A stretch of 64,000 bases of DNA from Petrolisthes cinctipes (GCA_033782935.1 JAWQEG010000283.1:2046001-2110000); one strand, 5' to 3'. Counted from the first letter of the stretch, positions 1 through 9,545 are shown. A program made the numbers and translations. Notes: a model not told the origin generated them from the sequence alone.

Positions 1-278
1 GCTGAAAATCTATATTTTTGGTGCCCAAAGTCAATATGTGCATGTATCTTCTGTACCCGTTTATATCTCAAATTCAGGCTCAACACACCCGAAAATTCAA
101 TATTTTGGGGTCCCAGAAGCAATCTGTACAGTGCTAGAATATTTTCAAAATATAGGCTAAAAACATGCTAAAAATCGATCTTTTAGGTGCCAAAAAGTCG
201 ATATCTCAAATTCAGTCCCAAAACACCCGAAAATTCGATATTTAGAGGTCCCAGAAGGTATCTGTACATGCCTACTCC
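1..278 (+). repeat. Left-edge block: partial B2, C
   Basis: The window opens inside a B2 monomer (1-130) that has the 10-bp 3' deletion, followed by a C monomer (131-278) with a C2-like front (CGATCTTTTAGG) and a C1-like end (AGAGGTCCCAGAAGGTATC). The B2 fragment matches 1818-1947 almost exactly, including the rare AATCTATATTTTTGG, so these two stretches are copies. Confidence 0.88.
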
Positions 279-1280
279 GTGTTAGAGTATTTTAAAAATA
301 CATGCTCAAAACATACTGAAAATCGATCTTTTAGGTGCACAAAAGTCGATATGTGCATGCATCTTCAGTACCCGTTTATATCTCAAATTCAGGCTCAAAA
401 CACCCGAAAATTCAATATTTTGGGGTCCCTGAAGCAATTTGTACATGCCTACTCAATGTTAGAGTATTTTCAAAATACAGACCCAAAACATGCTGAAAAT
501 CGATATTTTAGATGCCCAAAGTCAATATGTGCATGTATCTTCTGTACCCGTTTATATCTCAAATTCAGGCTCAAAACACCCGAAAATTCAATATTTTGGG
601 GTCCCAGAAGCAATCTGTACATGCTTACACAGTGCTAGAATATTTTCAAAATATAGGCTAAAAACATGCTAAAAATCGACATTTTAGGTGCCAAAAAATC
701 GATATCTCAAATTCAGTCCCAAAACACCCGAAAATTCGATATTTAGAGGTCCCAGAAGGTATCTGTACATGCCTACTCCGTGTTAGAGTATTTTCAAAAT
801 ACATGCTCAAAACATACTGAAAATCGATCTTTTAGGTGCACAAAAGTCGATATGTGCATGCATCTTCAGTACCCGTTTATATCTCAAATTCAGGCTCAAA
901 ACACCCGAAAATTCAATATTTTGGGGTCCCAGACGCAATCTGTACATGCCTACTCAGTGTTAGAATATTTTTAAAATACAGGCCCAAAACATGCTAAAAA
1001 TCGATATTTTAGATGCCCAAAGTCAATATGTGCATGTATCTTCTGTACCCGTTTATATCTCAAATTCAGGCTCAAAACACCCGAAAATTCAATATTTTGG
1101 GGTCCCAGAAGCAATCTGTACATGCCTACACAGTGCTAGAATATTTTCAAAATATAGGCGAAAAACATGCTAAAAATCGACATTTTAGGTGCCAAAAAAT
1201 CGATATCTCAAATTCAGTCCCAAAACACCCGAAAATTCGATATTTAGAGGTCCCAGAAGGTATCTGTACATGCTTACTCC
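279..1280 (+). repeat. Two A1-B1-C1 trimers in tandem
   Basis: Trimers at 279-779 and 780-1280 are both type 1 and exactly 501 bp, a same-type doubling that breaks the 1/2 alternation. The B1 head at 456 reads ATGTTAGAG instead of GTGTTAGAG. Monomer starts are 279, 456, 632, 780, 957 and 1133. Confidence 0.9.
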
Positions 1281-2095
1281 GTGTTAGAGTATTTTCAAAT
1301 CACAGGCCAAAAACATACTGAAAATCGATCTTTTAGGTGCCCAAAAGTCGATATGTGCATGCATCTTCTGTACCCGTTTATATCTCAAATTCTGGCCCTA
1401 AACACCCGAAAATTCAATATTTTGGGGTCCCAGAAGCGATCTGTACATGCCTACTCCGTGTTAGAGTATTTTCAAAATTCAGGCCCAAAACATGCTGAAA
1501 ATCGATATTTTTGGTGCCCAAAGTCAATATGTGCATGTATCTTCTGTACCCGTTTATATCTTAAATTCAGGCTCAAAACACCCGAAAATTCAATATTTTG
1601 GGGTCCCAGAAGCAATCTGTACATGCCTACTCAGTGCTAGAATATTTTCAAAATATAGGCTAAAAACATGCTGAAAATCGATCTTTTAGGTGCCAAAAAG
1701 TCGATATCTCAAATTCAGTCCCAAAACACCCGAAAATTCGATATTTAGGGGTCCCAGAAGCGATCTGTACATGCCTACTCCGTATAAGAGTATTTTCAAA
1801 ATTCAGGCCCAAAACATGCTGAAAATCTATATTTTTGGTGCCCAAAGTCAATATGTGCATGTATCTTCTGTACCTGTTTATATCTCAAATTCAGGCTCAA
1901 AACACCCGAAAATTCAATATTTTGGGGTCCCAGACGCAATCTGTACAGTGCTAGAATATTTTCAAAATATAGGCTAAAAACATGCTAAAAATCGATCTTT
2001 TAGGTGCCAAAAAGTCGATATCTCAAATTCAGTCCCAAAACACCCGAAAATTCGATATTTAGGGGTCCCAGAAGCGATCTGTACATGCGTACTCC
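1281..2095 (+). repeat. A2-B2-C2 then B2(166)-C2 (A missing)
   Basis: Monomer starts are 1281 (A2), 1458 (B2), 1634 (C2), 1782 (B2, 166 bp) and 1948 (C2). A C2 is followed directly by a B2, so one A monomer is absent. The B2 head at 1782 is unusual (GTATAAGAG) and carries the rare AATCTATATTTTTGG shared with the window start. Confidence 0.88.
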
Positions 2096-3560
2096 GTGTT
2101 AGAGTATTTTCAAAATACATGCTCAAAACATACTGAAAATCGATCCTTTAGGTGCACAAAAGTCGATATGTGCATGCATCTTCAGTACCCGTTTATATCT
2201 CAAATTCAGGCTCAAAACACCCGAAAATTCAATATTTTGGGGTCCCAGAGGCAATCTGTACATGTCTACACAGTGCTAGAATATTTTCAAAATATAGGCT
2301 AAAAACATGCTAAAAATCGACATTTTAGGTGCCAAAAAATCGATATCTCAAATTCAGTCCCAAAACACCCGAAAATTCGATATTTAGAGGTCCCAAAAGG
2401 TATCTGTACATGCCTACTCCGTGTTAGAGTATTTTCAAAATTCAGGCCCAAAACATGCTGAAAATCGATATTTTAGATGCTAAAAATCAATATGTGCATG
2501 TATCTTCTGTACCCGTTTATATCTCAAATTCATTCTCAAAACACCCAAAAATTCAATATTTTGGGGTCCCAGAAGCAATCTGTACATGCCTACACAGTGC
2601 TAGAATATTTTCTAAATATAGGCTAAAAACATGCTAAAAATCGATCTTTTAGGTGCCAAAAAGCCGATATCTCAAATTCAGTCCCAAAACACCCGAAAAT
2701 TCGATATTTAGGGGTCCCAGAAGCTATCTGTACATGTCTACTCCGTGTTAGAGTATTTTCAAAATACATGCTCAAAACATACTGAAAATCGATCTTTTAG
2801 GTGCACAAAAGTCGATATGTGCATGCATCTTCAGTACCCGTTTATATCTCAAATTCAGGCTCAAAACACCCGAAAATTCAATATTTTGGGGTCCCAGAAG
2901 CAATCTGTACATGCCTACTCAGTGTTAGAGTATTTTCTAAATACAGGCCCAAAACATGCTGAAAGCCGATATTTTAGATGCCCAAAGTCAATATGTGCAT
3001 GTATCTTCTGTACCCGTTTATATCTCAAATTCAGGCTCAAAACACCCGAAAATTCAATATTTTGGGGTCCCAGAAGCAATCTGTACAGTGCTAGAATATT
3101 TTCAAAATATAGGCTAAAAACATGCTAAAAATCGATCTTTTAGGTGCCAAAAAGTCGATATCTCAAATTCAGTCCCAAAACACCCGAAAATTCGATATTT
3201 AGGGGTCCCAGAAGCGATCTGTACATCCCTACTCCGTGTTAGAGTATTTTCAAAATACATGCTCAAAACATACTGAAAATCGATCTTTTAGGTGCACAAA
3301 AGTCGATATGTGCATGCATCTTCTGTACCCGTTTATATCTCAAATTCTGGCCCTAAACACCAGAAAATTCGATATTTTGGGGGCCCAGAAGCGATCTGTA
3401 CATGCCTACTCCGTGTTAGAATATTTTCAAAATATAGGCTAAAAACATGCTAAAAATCGACATTTTAGGTTCCAAAAAAACGATATCTCAAATTCAGTCC
3501 CAAAACACCCGAAAATTCGATATTTAGAGGTCCCAGAAGGTATCTGTACATGCCTACTCC
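2096..3560 (+). repeat. Scrambled block with two A-C dimers
   Basis: Order: A1 (2096), C1 (2273), a B2/B1 hybrid (2421), C2 (2597), A1 (2745), B1 of 166 bp (2922), C2 (3088), A1/2 (3236), C1 (3413). The dimers at 2096 and 3236 are 325 bp each. The 3236 monomer starts as A1 (CATGCTC, GGTGCAC) and switches to A2 (CTTCTG, CTGGCCC) near its middle, a visible recombinant. Confidence 0.86.
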
Positions 3561-4061
3561 GTGTTAGAGTATTTTCAAAATACAGGCCAAAAACATACTG
3601 AAAATCGATCTTTCAGGTGCCCAAAAGTCGATATGTGCATGCATCTTCTGTACCCGTTTATATCTCAAATTCTGGCCCTAAACACCCGAAAATTCGATAT
3701 TTTGGGGTCCCAGAAGCGATCTGTACATGCCTACTCCGTGTTAGAGTATTTTCAAAATTCAGGCCCAAAACATGCTGAAAATCGATATTTTTGGTGCCAA
3801 AAGTTAATATGTGCATGTATCTTTTGTACCCGTTTATATCTCAAATTTAGGCTCAAAACACCCGAAAATTCAATATTTTGGGGTCCCAGAAGCAATCTGT
3901 ACATGCCTACTCAGTGCTAGAATATTTTCAAAATATAGGCTAAAAACTTGCTAAAAATAGATCTTTTTGGTGCCAAAAAGTCGATATCTCAAATTCAGTC
4001 CCAAAACACCCGAAAATTCGATATTTAGGGGTCCCAGAAGTGATCTGTACATGCCTACTCC

Positions 4062-4238
4062 GTGTTAGAGTATTTTCAAAATACATGCTCAAAACATACT
4101 GAAAATCGATCTTTTAGGTGCACAAAAGTCGATATGTGCATGTATCTTCAGTACCCGTTTATATCTCAAATTCAGGCTCAAAACATCCGAAAATTCAATA
4201 TTTTGGGGTCCCAGAAGCAATCTGTACATGCCTACTCC
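4062..4238 (+). repeat. Monomer A1, 177 bp (reference copy)
   Basis: A-class monomers begin GTGTTAGAGTATTTTC and carry CAAAAGTCGATATGTG, one base longer at this point than B, which gives 177 rather than 176 bp. A1 is marked by TACATGCTCAAAACATAC, by GGTGCACAAAAG, by CTTCAGTACCC, and by a second half ending TTCAATATTTTGGGG and AAGCAATCTG. This copy carries CATGTATC where most A1 copies have the perfect palindrome TGCATGCA. A1 normally precedes B1; it is followed directly by C in several shortened units and by A2 in right-hand A-A-C trimers. Confidence 0.93.
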
Positions 4239-4414
4239 GTTTTAGAGTATTTTCAGAATACAGGCCCAAAACATGCTGAAAATCGATATTTTAGATGCCC
4301 AAAGTCAATATGTGCATGTATCTTCTGTACCCGTTTATATCTCAAATTCAGGCTCAAAACACCCGAAAATTCAATATTTTGGGGTCCCAGAAGCAATCTG
4401 TACATGCCTACACA
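4239..4414 (+). repeat. Monomer B1, 176 bp (reference copy)
   Basis: B1 is distinguished by TACAGGCCCAAAACATGCTG, by CGATATTTTAGATGCCC, and by GTCAATATGTGCATGTATC. Its head in this copy is GTTTTAGAG rather than the usual GTGTTAGAG. The 3' end reads CTACACAGTGC before a C1 monomer. B1 is tandemly doubled in the 677-bp A-B-B-C units, with exact 176-bp spacing, for example 14715-14890 and 14891-15066. Confidence 0.93.
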
Positions 4415-4562
4415 GTGCTAGAATATTTTCAAAATATAGGCTAAAAACATGCTAAAAATCGACATTTTAGGTGCCAAAAAACCGATATCTCAAAATCAGT
4501 CCCAAAACACCCGAAAATTCGATATTTAGAGGTCCCAGAAGGTATCTGTACATGCCTACTCC
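4415..4562 (+). repeat. Monomer C1, 148 bp (reference copy)
   Basis: C monomers start GTGCTAGAATATTTTC and read ATATAGGCTAAAAACATGC. Aligned with A, they lack 29 bp, the stretch running from TGTGCATGCATC to CCGTTTATA, so CGATA joins directly to TCTCAAA. The deletion is flanked by ATA on both sides, a three-base microhomology. C1 is marked by CGACATTTTAGG and by TTTAGAGGTCCCAGAAGGTATC. The 148-bp length is kept in nearly every C copy in the window. Confidence 0.93.
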
Positions 4563-4739
4563 GTGTTAGAGTATTTTCAAAATACAGGCCAAAAACATAC
4601 TGAAAATCGATCTTTCAGGTGCCCAAAAGTCGATATGTGCATTCATCTTCTGTACCCGTTTATATCTCAAATTCTGGCCCTAAACACCCGAAAATTCGAT
4701 ATTTTGGGGTCCCAGAAGCAATCTGTACATGCTTACTCC
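4563..4739 (+). repeat. Monomer A2, 177 bp (reference copy)
   Basis: A2 differs from A1 by TACAGGCCAAAAACATAC, GGTGCCCAAAAGTCG, CTTCTGTACCC, CTGGCCCTAAACACCC and TTCGATATTTTGGGG. Most copies also have AAGCGATCTG; this copy has AAGCAATCTG. Right of about 33.9 kb many A2 copies begin GTGATAGAG instead of GTGTTAGAG, a useful domain marker. A2 is usually followed by B2. Confidence 0.93.
4687..4709. other. Conserved interrupted dyad in the second half-monomer
   Basis: Nine-base arms CCCGAAAAT (4687-4695) and ATTTTGGGG (4701-4709) flank TCGAT; eight of the nine arm positions can pair. The same dyad with loop TCAAT occurs in A1 and B monomers, and a weaker form with right arm ATTTAGGGG in C. The first half-monomer has a related AAAAT-CGAT-ATTTT core. 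This gives a short dyad about every 88 bp. Any structural or protein-binding role is inferred. Confidence 0.55.
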
Positions 4740-4827
4740 GTGTTAGAGTATTTTCAAAATTCAGGCCCAAAACATGCTGAAAATCGATATTTTTGGTGCC
4801 CAAAGTCAATATGTGCATGTATCTTCT
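4740..4827 (+). repeat. First 88-bp half of a B2 monomer
   Basis: Positions 1-88 of this monomer align with positions 89-176 without any gap, with 58 identical positions of 88 (about 66%), counted by hand. The strongest stretches are AAATTCAGGC, the AAAAT/CGATATTTT region, and GT-CATG near the end. The half ends at ATCTTCT, the counterpart of CTACTCA at the monomer end. Confidence 0.88.
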
Positions 4828-4915
4828 GTACCCGTTTATATCTCAAATTCAGGCTCAAAACACCCGAAAATTCAATATTTTGGGGTCCCAGAAGCAATCT
4901 GTACATGCCTACCCA
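4828..4915 (+). repeat. Second 88-bp half of a B2 monomer
   Basis: This half begins GTACCCGTTTATATCTC, the counterpart of GTGTTAGAGTATTTTC in the first half, and continues CAAATTCAGGCTCAAAACAC, against CAGGCCCAAAACATG. The ungapped alignment and the exact 88-bp step point to an ancestral 88-bp unit that was duplicated to make the 176-bp monomer before the A, B and C classes split. Confidence 0.88.
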
Positions 4916-5063
4916 GTGCTAGAATATTTTCTAAATATAGGCTAAAAACATGCTAAAAATCGATCTTTTAGGTGCCAAAAAGTCGATATCTCAAATTCAG
5001 TCCCAAAACACCCGAAAATTCGACATTTAGGGGTCCCAGAAGCGATCTGTACATGCCTACTCC
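4916..5063 (+). repeat. Monomer C2, 148 bp (reference copy)
   Basis: C2 has the same 29-bp deletion as C1 but reads CGATCTTTTAGGTGCC and AAAAAGTCG in the first part. The end is TTTAGGGGTCCCAGAAGCGATC (this copy has CGACATTTAGG). It is preceded by CTACTCAGTGC, or CTACCCAGTGC here. C2 is the more frequent C class in the right half of the window. Confidence 0.92.
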
Positions 5064-5562
5064 GTGTTAGAGTATTTTCAAAATACATGCTCAAAACATA
5101 CTGAAAATCGATCTTTTAGGTGCACAAAAGTCGATATGTGCATGCATCTTCAGTACCCGTTTATATCTGAAATTCAGGCTCAAAACACCCGAAAATTCAA
5201 TATTTTGGGGTCCCAGAAGCAATCTGTACATGCCTACTCAGTGTTAGAGTATTTTCAAAATACAGGCCCAAAACATGCTAAAAGTCGATATTTTAGATGC
5301 CCAAAGTCAATATGTGCATGTATCTTCTGTACCCGTTTATATCTCAAATTCAGGAACAAAACACCCGAAAATTCAATATTTTGGGGTACCAGAAGCAATC
5401 TGTACATGCCTACACTGCTAGAATATTTTCAAAATATAGGCTAAAAACATGCTAAAAATCGACATTTTAGGTGCCAAAAAATCGATATCTCAAATTCAGT
5501 CCCAAAACACCCGTAAATTCGATATTTAGAAGTCCCAGAAGGTATCTGTACATGCCTACTCC

Positions 5563-7221
5563 GTGTTAGAGTATTTTCAAAATACAGGCCAATAACATAC
5601 TGAAAATCGATCTTTTAGGTGCCCAAAAGTCGATTTGTGCATGCATCTTCTGTAACCGTTTATATCTCAAATTCTGGCCCTAAACACCCGAAAATTCGAT
5701 ATTTGGGGTCCCAGAAGCGATCTGTACATGCCTACTCAGTGTTAGAGTATTTTCAAAATACAGGCCCAAAACATGCTGAAAATCGATATTTTAGATGCCA
5801 AAAGTCAATATGTGCATGTATCTTCTGTACCCGTTTATATCTCAAATTCAGGCTCAAAACACCCGAAAATTCAATATTTTGGGGTCCCAGAAGCAATCTG
5901 AACTGTGCTAGAATATTTTCAAAATATAGGCTAAAAACATGCTAAAAATCGATCTTTTAGGTGCCAAAAAGTCGATATCTCAAATTCAGTCCCAAAACAC
6001 CCGAAAATTCGATATTTAGAGGTCCCAGAAGGTATCTGTACATGCCTACTCCGTGTTAGAGTATTTTCAAAATACAGGCCAAAAACATACTGAAAATCGA
6101 TCTTTTAGGTGCCCAAAAGTCGATATGTGCATGTATCTTCTGTACCCGTTTATATCTCAAATTCAGGCTCAAAACACCCGAAAATTCGATATTTTGGGGT
6201 CCCAGAAGCAATCTGTACATGCCTACTCAGTGCTAGAATATTTTCAAAATATAGGCTAAAAACATGCTAAAAATCGATCTTTTAGGTGCCAAAAAGTCGA
6301 TATCTCAAATTCAGTCCCAAAACACCCGAAAATTTGATATTTAGGGGTCCCAGAAGCGATCTGTACATGCCTACTCCGTGTTAGAGTATTTTCAAAATAC
6401 ATGTTCTAAACATACTGAAAATCGATCTTTTAGGTGCACAAAAGTCGATATGTGCATGCATCTTCAGTACCCGTTTTTATCTCAAATTCAGGCTCGAAAC
6501 ACCCGAAAATTCAATATTTTGGGGTCCCAGAAGCAATCTGTACAGTGTTAGAGTATTTTCAAAATACAGGCCCAAAACATGCTGAAAATCGATATTTTAG
6601 ATGCCCAAAGTCAATATGTGCATGTATCTTCTGTACCCGTTTATATCTCAAATTCAGGCTCAAAACACCCGAAAATTCGATATTTAGGGGTCCCAGAAGC
6701 GATCTGTACATGCCTACTCCGTGTTAGAGTATTTTCAAAATACATGCTCAAAACATACTGAAAATCGATCTTTTAGGTGCACAAAAGTCGATATGTGCAT
6801 GCATCTTCCGTACCCGTTTATATCTCAAATTCAGGCTCAAAACACCCGAAAATTCAATATTTTGGGGTCCCAGAAGCAATCTGTACATGCCTACTCAGTG
6901 TTAGAGTATTTTCAAAATACAGGCTCAAAACATGCTGAAAATCGATATTTTAGATGACCAAATTCAATATGTGCATGTATCTTCTGTACCCGTTTATATC
7001 TCAAATTCAGGCTCAAAACACCCGAAAATTCAATATTTTGGGGTCCCAGAAGCAATCTGTACATGCCTACACAGTGCTAGAATATTTTCAAAATATAGGC
7101 TAAAAACATGCTAAAAATCGACATTTTAGGTGCCAAAAAATCGATATCTCAAATTCAGTCCCAAAACACCCGAAAATTCGATATTTAGAGGTCCCAGAAG
7201 GTATCTGTACATGCCTAATTC
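5563..7221 (+). repeat. Irregular block with an A-C dimer and a C-less A-B dimer
   Basis: Order: A2 of 176 bp (5563), B1 of 166 bp (5739), C (5905), A2/A1 hybrid (6053), C2 (6230), A1 of 167 bp (6378), B1 with a C2-like end (6545), A1 (6721), B1 (6898), C1 (7074). The 6545 monomer ends TTCGATATTTAGGGG, which belongs to C2, and runs straight into A1. It therefore looks like a B1/C2 recombinant that removed a C. Confidence 0.85.
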
Positions 7222-9545
7222 TTGTTAGAGTATTTTCAAAATACAGGCCAAAAACATACTGAAAATCGATCTTTTAGGTGCCCAAAAGTCGATATGTGCA
7301 TGCATCTTCTGTACCCGTTTATATCTCAAATTCTGGCCCTAAACACCCGAAAATTCGATATTTTGGGGTCCCAGAAGCGATCTGTACATGCCTACTCCGT
7401 GTTAGAGTATTTTCAAAATTCAGGCCCAAAACATGCTGAAAATCGATATTTTTGGTGCCCAAAGTCAATATGTGCATGTATCTTCTGTACCCGTTTATAT
7501 CTCAAATTCAGGCTCAAAACACCCGAAAAATCAATATTTTGGGGTCCCAGAAGCAATATGTACATGCCTACTCAGTGCTAGAATATTTTCAAAATATAGG
7601 CTAAAAACATGCTAAAAATCGATCTTTTAGGTGCCAAAAAGTCGATATCTCAAATTCAGTCCCAAAACACCCGAAAATTCGATATTTAGGGGTCCCAGAA
7701 GCGATCTGTACATGCCTACTCCGTGTTAGAGTATTTTCAAAATACATGCTCAAAACATACTGAAAATCGATCTTTTAGGTGCACAAAAGTCGATATGTGC
7801 ATGCATCTTCAGTACCCGTTTATATCTCAAATTCAGGCTCAAAACACCCGAAAATTCAATATTTTGGGGTCCCAGAAGCAATCTGTACATGCCTACTCAG
7901 TGCTAGAATATTTTCAAAATATAGGCTAAAAACATGCTAAAAATCGATATTATAGGTGCCAAAAAATCGATATCTCAAATTCAGTCCCATAACACCTGAA
8001 AATTCGATATTTAGAGGTCCCAGAAGGTATCTGTACATGCCTACTCCGTGTTAGAGTATTTTCAAAATACAGGCCAAAAACATACTGAAAATCGATCTTT
8101 CAGGTGCCCAAAAGTCGATATGTGCATGCATCTTCTGTACCCGTTTATATCTCAAATTCTGGCCCTAAACACCCAAAAATTCGATATTTTGGGGTCCCAG
8201 AAGCGATCTGTACATGCCTACTCCGTGTTAGAGTATTTTAAAAGTTCAGGCCCAAAACATGCTGAAAATCGATATTTTTGGTGCCCAAAGTCAATATGTG
8301 CATGTATCTTCTGTACCCGTTTATATCTCAAATTCAGGCTCAAAACACCCGAAAATTCAATATTTTGGTGTCCCAGAAGCAATCTGTACATGCCTACTCA
8401 GTGCTAGAATATTTTCAAAATATAGGCTAAAAACATGCTAAAAATCGATCTTTTAGGTGCCAAAAAGTCGATATCTCAAATTCAGTCCCAAAACTCCAGA
8501 AAATTCGATATTTAGGGGCCCCAGAAGCGATCTGTACATGCCTACTCCGTGTTAGAGTAGTTTCAAAATACATGCTAAAAACATACTGAAAATCGATCTT
8601 TTAGGTGCACAAAAGTCGATATGTGCATGCATCTTCAGTAGCCGTTTATATCTCAAATTCAGGCTCAAAACACCCGAAAATTCAATATTATGGGGTCCCA
8701 GAAGCAATCTGTACATGCCTACTCAGTGTTAGAGTATTTTCAAAATACAGGCCAAAAACATGCTGAAAATCGATATTTTAGATGCCCAAAGTCAATATGT
8801 GCATGTATCTTCTGTACCCGTTTATATCTCAAATTCAGACTCAAAACACCCGAAAATTCAATATTTTGGGGTCCCAGAAGCAATCTGTACATGCCTACAC
8901 AGTGCTAGAATATTTTCAAAATATAGGCTAAAAACATGCTAAAAATCGATATTATAGGTGCCAAAAAATCTATATCTCAAATTCAGTCCCATAACACCCG
9001 AAAATTCGATATTTAGAGGTCCCAGAAGGTATCTGTACATGCCTACTCCGTGTTAGAGTATTTTCAAAATACAGGTCAAAAACATACTGAAAATCGATCT
9101 CTTAGGTGTCCAAAAGTCTATATGTGCATGCATCTTCTGTACCCGTTTATATCTCAAATTCTGGCCCTAAACACCCGAAAATTCGATATTTTGGGGTCCC
9201 AGAAGCGATCTGTACATGCCTACTCCGTGTTAGAGTATTTTCAAAATTCAGGCCCAAAACATGCTGAAATATTTTTGGTGCCCAAAGTCAATATGTGCAT
9301 GTATCTTCTGTACCCGTTTATATCTCAAATTCAGGCTCAAAACACCCGAAAATTCAATATTTTGGGGTCCCAGAAGCAATCTGTACATGCCTACTCAGTG
9401 CTAGAATATTTTCAAAATATAGGCTAAAAACATGCTAAAAATCGACATTTTAGGTGCCAAAAAATCGATATCTCAAATTCAGTCCCAAAACACCTGAAAA
9501 TTCGATATTTAGAGGTCCCAGAAGGTATCTGTACATGCCTACTCC
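7222..9545 (+). repeat. Alternating trimers with one 325-bp dimer
   Basis: A2-B2-C2 (7222), A1-C1 (7723, 325 bp), A2-B2-C2 (8048), A1-B1-C1 (8549), then A2-B2-C1 (9050) in which B2 is 171 bp through a five-base loss at about 9270 (CTGAAATATTTTTGG). The order 2-1-2-1-2 is kept even though the type 1 unit at 7723 has lost its B. Confidence 0.88.

Larger units (their letters stand above)
4740..4915 (+). repeat. Monomer B2, 176 bp (reference copy)
   Basis: B2 is marked by AAAATTCAGGCCCAAAAC and CGATATTTTTGGTGCCC in its first half; its second half matches B1. It follows A2 or an A1/A2 hybrid. B2 is the clearest monomer for seeing the internal 88 + 88 bp structure because its two halves align without gaps. 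Length variants include 166 bp (10-bp deletion at the 3' end), 150 bp (an extra 16-bp loss at 32150 and 37490), and 178-180 bp (small insertions). Confidence 0.93.
4062..5063 (+). repeat. Reference 1002-bp higher-order repeat (A1-B1-C1-A2-B2-C2)
   Basis: This is a clean example of the largest regular unit. It contains six monomers of 177, 176, 148, 177, 176 and 148 bp, so two 501-bp trimers. The trimers share the A-B-C plan but differ by linked variants along their length. Trimer 1 has CATGCTCAAAACATACTG, CTTCAGTACCC, TTCAATATTTT and AGAGGTCCCAGAAGGTATC. Trimer 2 has CAGGCCAAAAACATACTG, CTTCTGTACCC, CTGGCCCTAAAC, TTCGATATTTT and GGGGTCCCAGAAGCGATC. The preceding trimer (3561-4061) is again type 2 and the following one (5064-5562) is type 1, so the alternation holds through four trimers. 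I use these coordinates as the standard for naming monomers elsewhere. Confidence 0.93.
3561..5562 (+). repeat. Most regular hexamer stretch (2-1-2-1 trimers)
   Basis: Four trimers alternate strictly: A2-B2-C2 (3561), A1-B1-C1 (4062), A2-B2-C2 (4563), A1-B1-C1 (5064). The first three are exactly 501 bp; the last is 499 bp through a two-base loss at the B1/C1 junction near 5413. This is the best support for the 1002-bp hexamer as the ancestral higher-order unit. Confidence 0.92.

Noticed and set aside
279..638. Recurrent open frames of 60-165 codons throughout the window, such as this 119-codon one
   Set aside because: They begin at GTG or ATG inside A or B monomers and stop at the TAG in the C head or at GGCTAA. 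They recur because 501 is divisible by three. Overlapping frames are equally open, 176- and 148-bp units shift the frame, and indels are tolerated freely. No protein family, ribosome-site pattern or coding-type conservation is seen.
4062..4238. Similarity to the 178-bp Arabidopsis centromere satellite (GCCCAAAGTC-ATATG region)
   Set aside because: Only a short stretch resembles what I recall of that family and the rest does not align by eye, so I do not claim homology or a plant origin. A database search of the consensus would settle it.
4690..4711. CENP-B-box-like match around TTCGATATTTTGGGG
   Set aside because: Only seven of the nine essential box positions fit (the central A and the first C of CGGG are wrong). 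A second 7/9 match lies on the other strand at CCCGTTTATAT. By a rough estimate about 0.4 matches of this quality are expected per monomer by chance.
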